A stretch of DNA of 7,690 bases from Candidatus Gorgonimonas leptogorgiae (lineage in GTDB: Bacteria; Pseudomonadota; Gammaproteobacteria; Pseudomonadales; Endozoicomonadaceae): contig CAKNAD010000061.1 of NCBI GenBank assembly GCA_929200515.1, forward strand, positions 1 to 7,690, given 5' to 3'. Under the pieces are notes generated by a model, which saw nothing but the letters and a program-made list of their open reading frames with translations, did no database searches and was not told where the DNA came from. The translations under genes and the position numbers were made by a program. Positions within the stretch are counted from its first letter, which is position 1. Every line of letters starts with the position of its first letter. Positions 6,800-7,690 of the stretch are shown here, one piece after another.

Positions 6800-6821
6800 A
6801 TTTTAGACAGTAGTGTTTAGT

Positions 6822-7690
6822 ATGATGTTTGTTAGTATACCACAAAATAATTATACTTGTAAAGCTTACAGTATAATTAAAATATTAGTATATAGCTTGT
6901 TAGTTGCTTATAGTCATTTATTACATGCAGTTTGGTTTGATGGGATATCTTCGCCAGAAGTAGTTAGGTATAAGATACAAATTTTAAATAGTGCATTTAA
7001 AAATTTGACTCAAGGTGCTACTCCACTAGTAGATGAAATCACTAGTGAAAAAGTGTGGCATGACTGGGAAGATCCTAAACCGCTAACCGAGCAACAATAT
7101 GTTAAACTAGCCAAGTTTTATCAGTTTAATAATGAAAAAACTTTGCTTACAAAAGAGTTTTTAAAAAGTGAAAATAGAGATAACCCAGTAAATAGTTTTG
7201 ATTACTTAGCATATATTTTTAGTAGTTCCGAAAAAAAATCTAAATATATACAAGAATTTGAAAATAAAATTATTGTAGGAGATTTAAGCATAGAAGGGCA
7301 GCCTACAAATTTTGATATTGTAAGCCAAATAGCAAAAGAAGTAGAGAAATCTCATGATGGCAAAAAGCTCAAATATGCTATAAGAGAGCTACGTAAAAAT
7401 ATTGAAGTATTACAAGTTAACGATGCTCTTAACTATGCTTTAGCACAAAGCAGTATTGATTGTGTTAAAAATAATATTATTAAAGATAACACAGAAACTA
7501 TTAATAACTATAGTTTAGTTGATCATATAAGCTTTTATGCAAACGAAGATTATAAATTTTTTGAAAATAGAAAAATACTATTTGCAGTTATTGATTTGCT
7601 AAAAAAAAACGCACAAAATAATAGTGGTCTTTTAAAGGATTTACAACAAATTAATGATATTAACGACTTACTTATTACAAACAAATATAT
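6822..7690 (+). CDS. Unknown exported protein, 5' part (cut by window end)
   Basis: I do not recognise this protein. The frame is open from ATG ATG at 6822/6825 to the window edge, giving 289 codons with no stop. An N-region with K14 and K20 precedes a hydrophobic segment (about 18-30), and HLLHA followed by VWFDG suggests signal peptidase cleavage after residue 36, so the product probably enters the periplasm or is secreted. The mature part is polar, rich in Lys, Asn, Glu and Ile, and likely helical. It has one Cys (C214), an aromatic patch VWHDWEDP (78-85) and no repeats, lipobox or later membrane segment in the visible part. Codon use resembles the neighbours, with no stop in 869 bases of AT-rich DNA, so a real gene is likely. 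No good ribosome site is seen. An imperfect hairpin covers codons 9-20. A secreted effector or an envelope protein would both fit; neither is shown. Confidence 0.75.
   Translation, partial: MMFVSIPQNNYTCKAYSIIKILVYSLLVAYSHLLHAVWFDGISSPEVVRYKIQILNSAFKNLTQGATPLVDEITSEKVWHDWEDPKPLTEQQYVKLAKFYQFNNEKTLLTKEFLKSENRDNPVNSFDYLAYIFSSSEKKSKYIQEFENKIIVGDLSIEGQPTNFDIVSQIAKEVEKSHDGKKLKYAIRELRKNIEVLQVNDALNYALAQSSIDCVKNNIIKDNTETINNYSLVDHISFYANEDYKFFENRKILFAVIDLLKKNAQNNSGLLKDLQQINDINDLLITNKY
6848..6879. repeat. Imperfect 14-bp hairpin inside the 5' coding region
   Basis: The left arm 6848-6862 pairs with the right arm 6866-6879 across 14 base pairs. One T is bulged (6857 or 6858) and the loop is the three bases AGC (6863-6865). 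It lies about 26 bases after the ATG, within codons for the signal-peptide N-region. The arms are AT-rich but much longer than expected by chance in a short search. No T tract follows on the plus strand; on the minus strand TTTT follows directly. Confidence 0.55.

Larger units (their letters stand above)
6174..6821. other. Gene-free region between lpxC and the unknown exported-protein gene
   Basis: This 648-bp spacer has no convincing gene. The part next to lpxC (to about 6400) is extremely AT-rich, with several TATAAT-like hexamers on the minus strand but no clearly best lpxC promoter. From about 6400 the composition is less skewed; it includes a 24-codon frame at 6405-6479 without a ribosome site. 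The dispersed repeat copy (6485-6592), a terminator-like hairpin (6602-6635), a small perfect hairpin (TGCTG/CAGCA, 6723-6736) and an inverted repeat before the next gene follow. No tRNA, rRNA or CRISPR structure was seen. Confidence 0.7.

Overview
This is an AT-rich window (standard code, all Trp codons TGG) from a Gram-negative bacterium. The minor-pilin operon and the LpxC sequence look gammaproteobacterial. The low GC, AT-rich spacers and a dispersed repeat would suit a host-associated or intracellular lineage, but that is inference and I cannot name a genus.

Layout: (1) bases 1-106 hold one copy of a ~106-bp dispersed repeat in minus orientation, followed by a short promoter-bearing spacer. 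(2) Bases 246-5253 are a compact plus-strand type IV pilus minor-pilin operon, fimT-pilV-pilW-pilX-pilY1. Its genes overlap or sit 2-6 bp apart, and there is no pilE after pilY1. (3) lpxC (5259-6173, minus) converges on the operon with a 5-bp gap. (4) Bases 6174-6821 are gene-free and carry the lpxC upstream region with a perfect 8-bp inverted repeat, a second copy of the dispersed repeat in plus orientation, a terminator-like hairpin and an operator-like inverted repeat. (5) From 6822 to the window end runs the 5' part of a plus-strand gene for an exported protein that I do not recognise; an imperfect 14-bp hairpin lies inside its signal-peptide region.

How the genes work together: FimT, PilV, PilW and PilX are prepilin-like proteins that would be processed by PilD and form the priming or tip complex of a type IV pilus. 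PilY1 would sit on top as the tip adhesin or Ca2+-dependent regulator. FimT keeps a C-terminal GRxR motif of the kind linked to DNA binding in natural transformation. LpxC is the committed step of lipid A synthesis and is functionally separate.

The points most worth a second look are the inverted repeat pair bracketing the pilus-lpxC block, the PilY1 that lacks an N-terminal vWA region but keeps Ca2+-loop residues, and the unknown exported protein with unusual inverted repeats at its 5' end. I see no clear evidence of an entirely new system.
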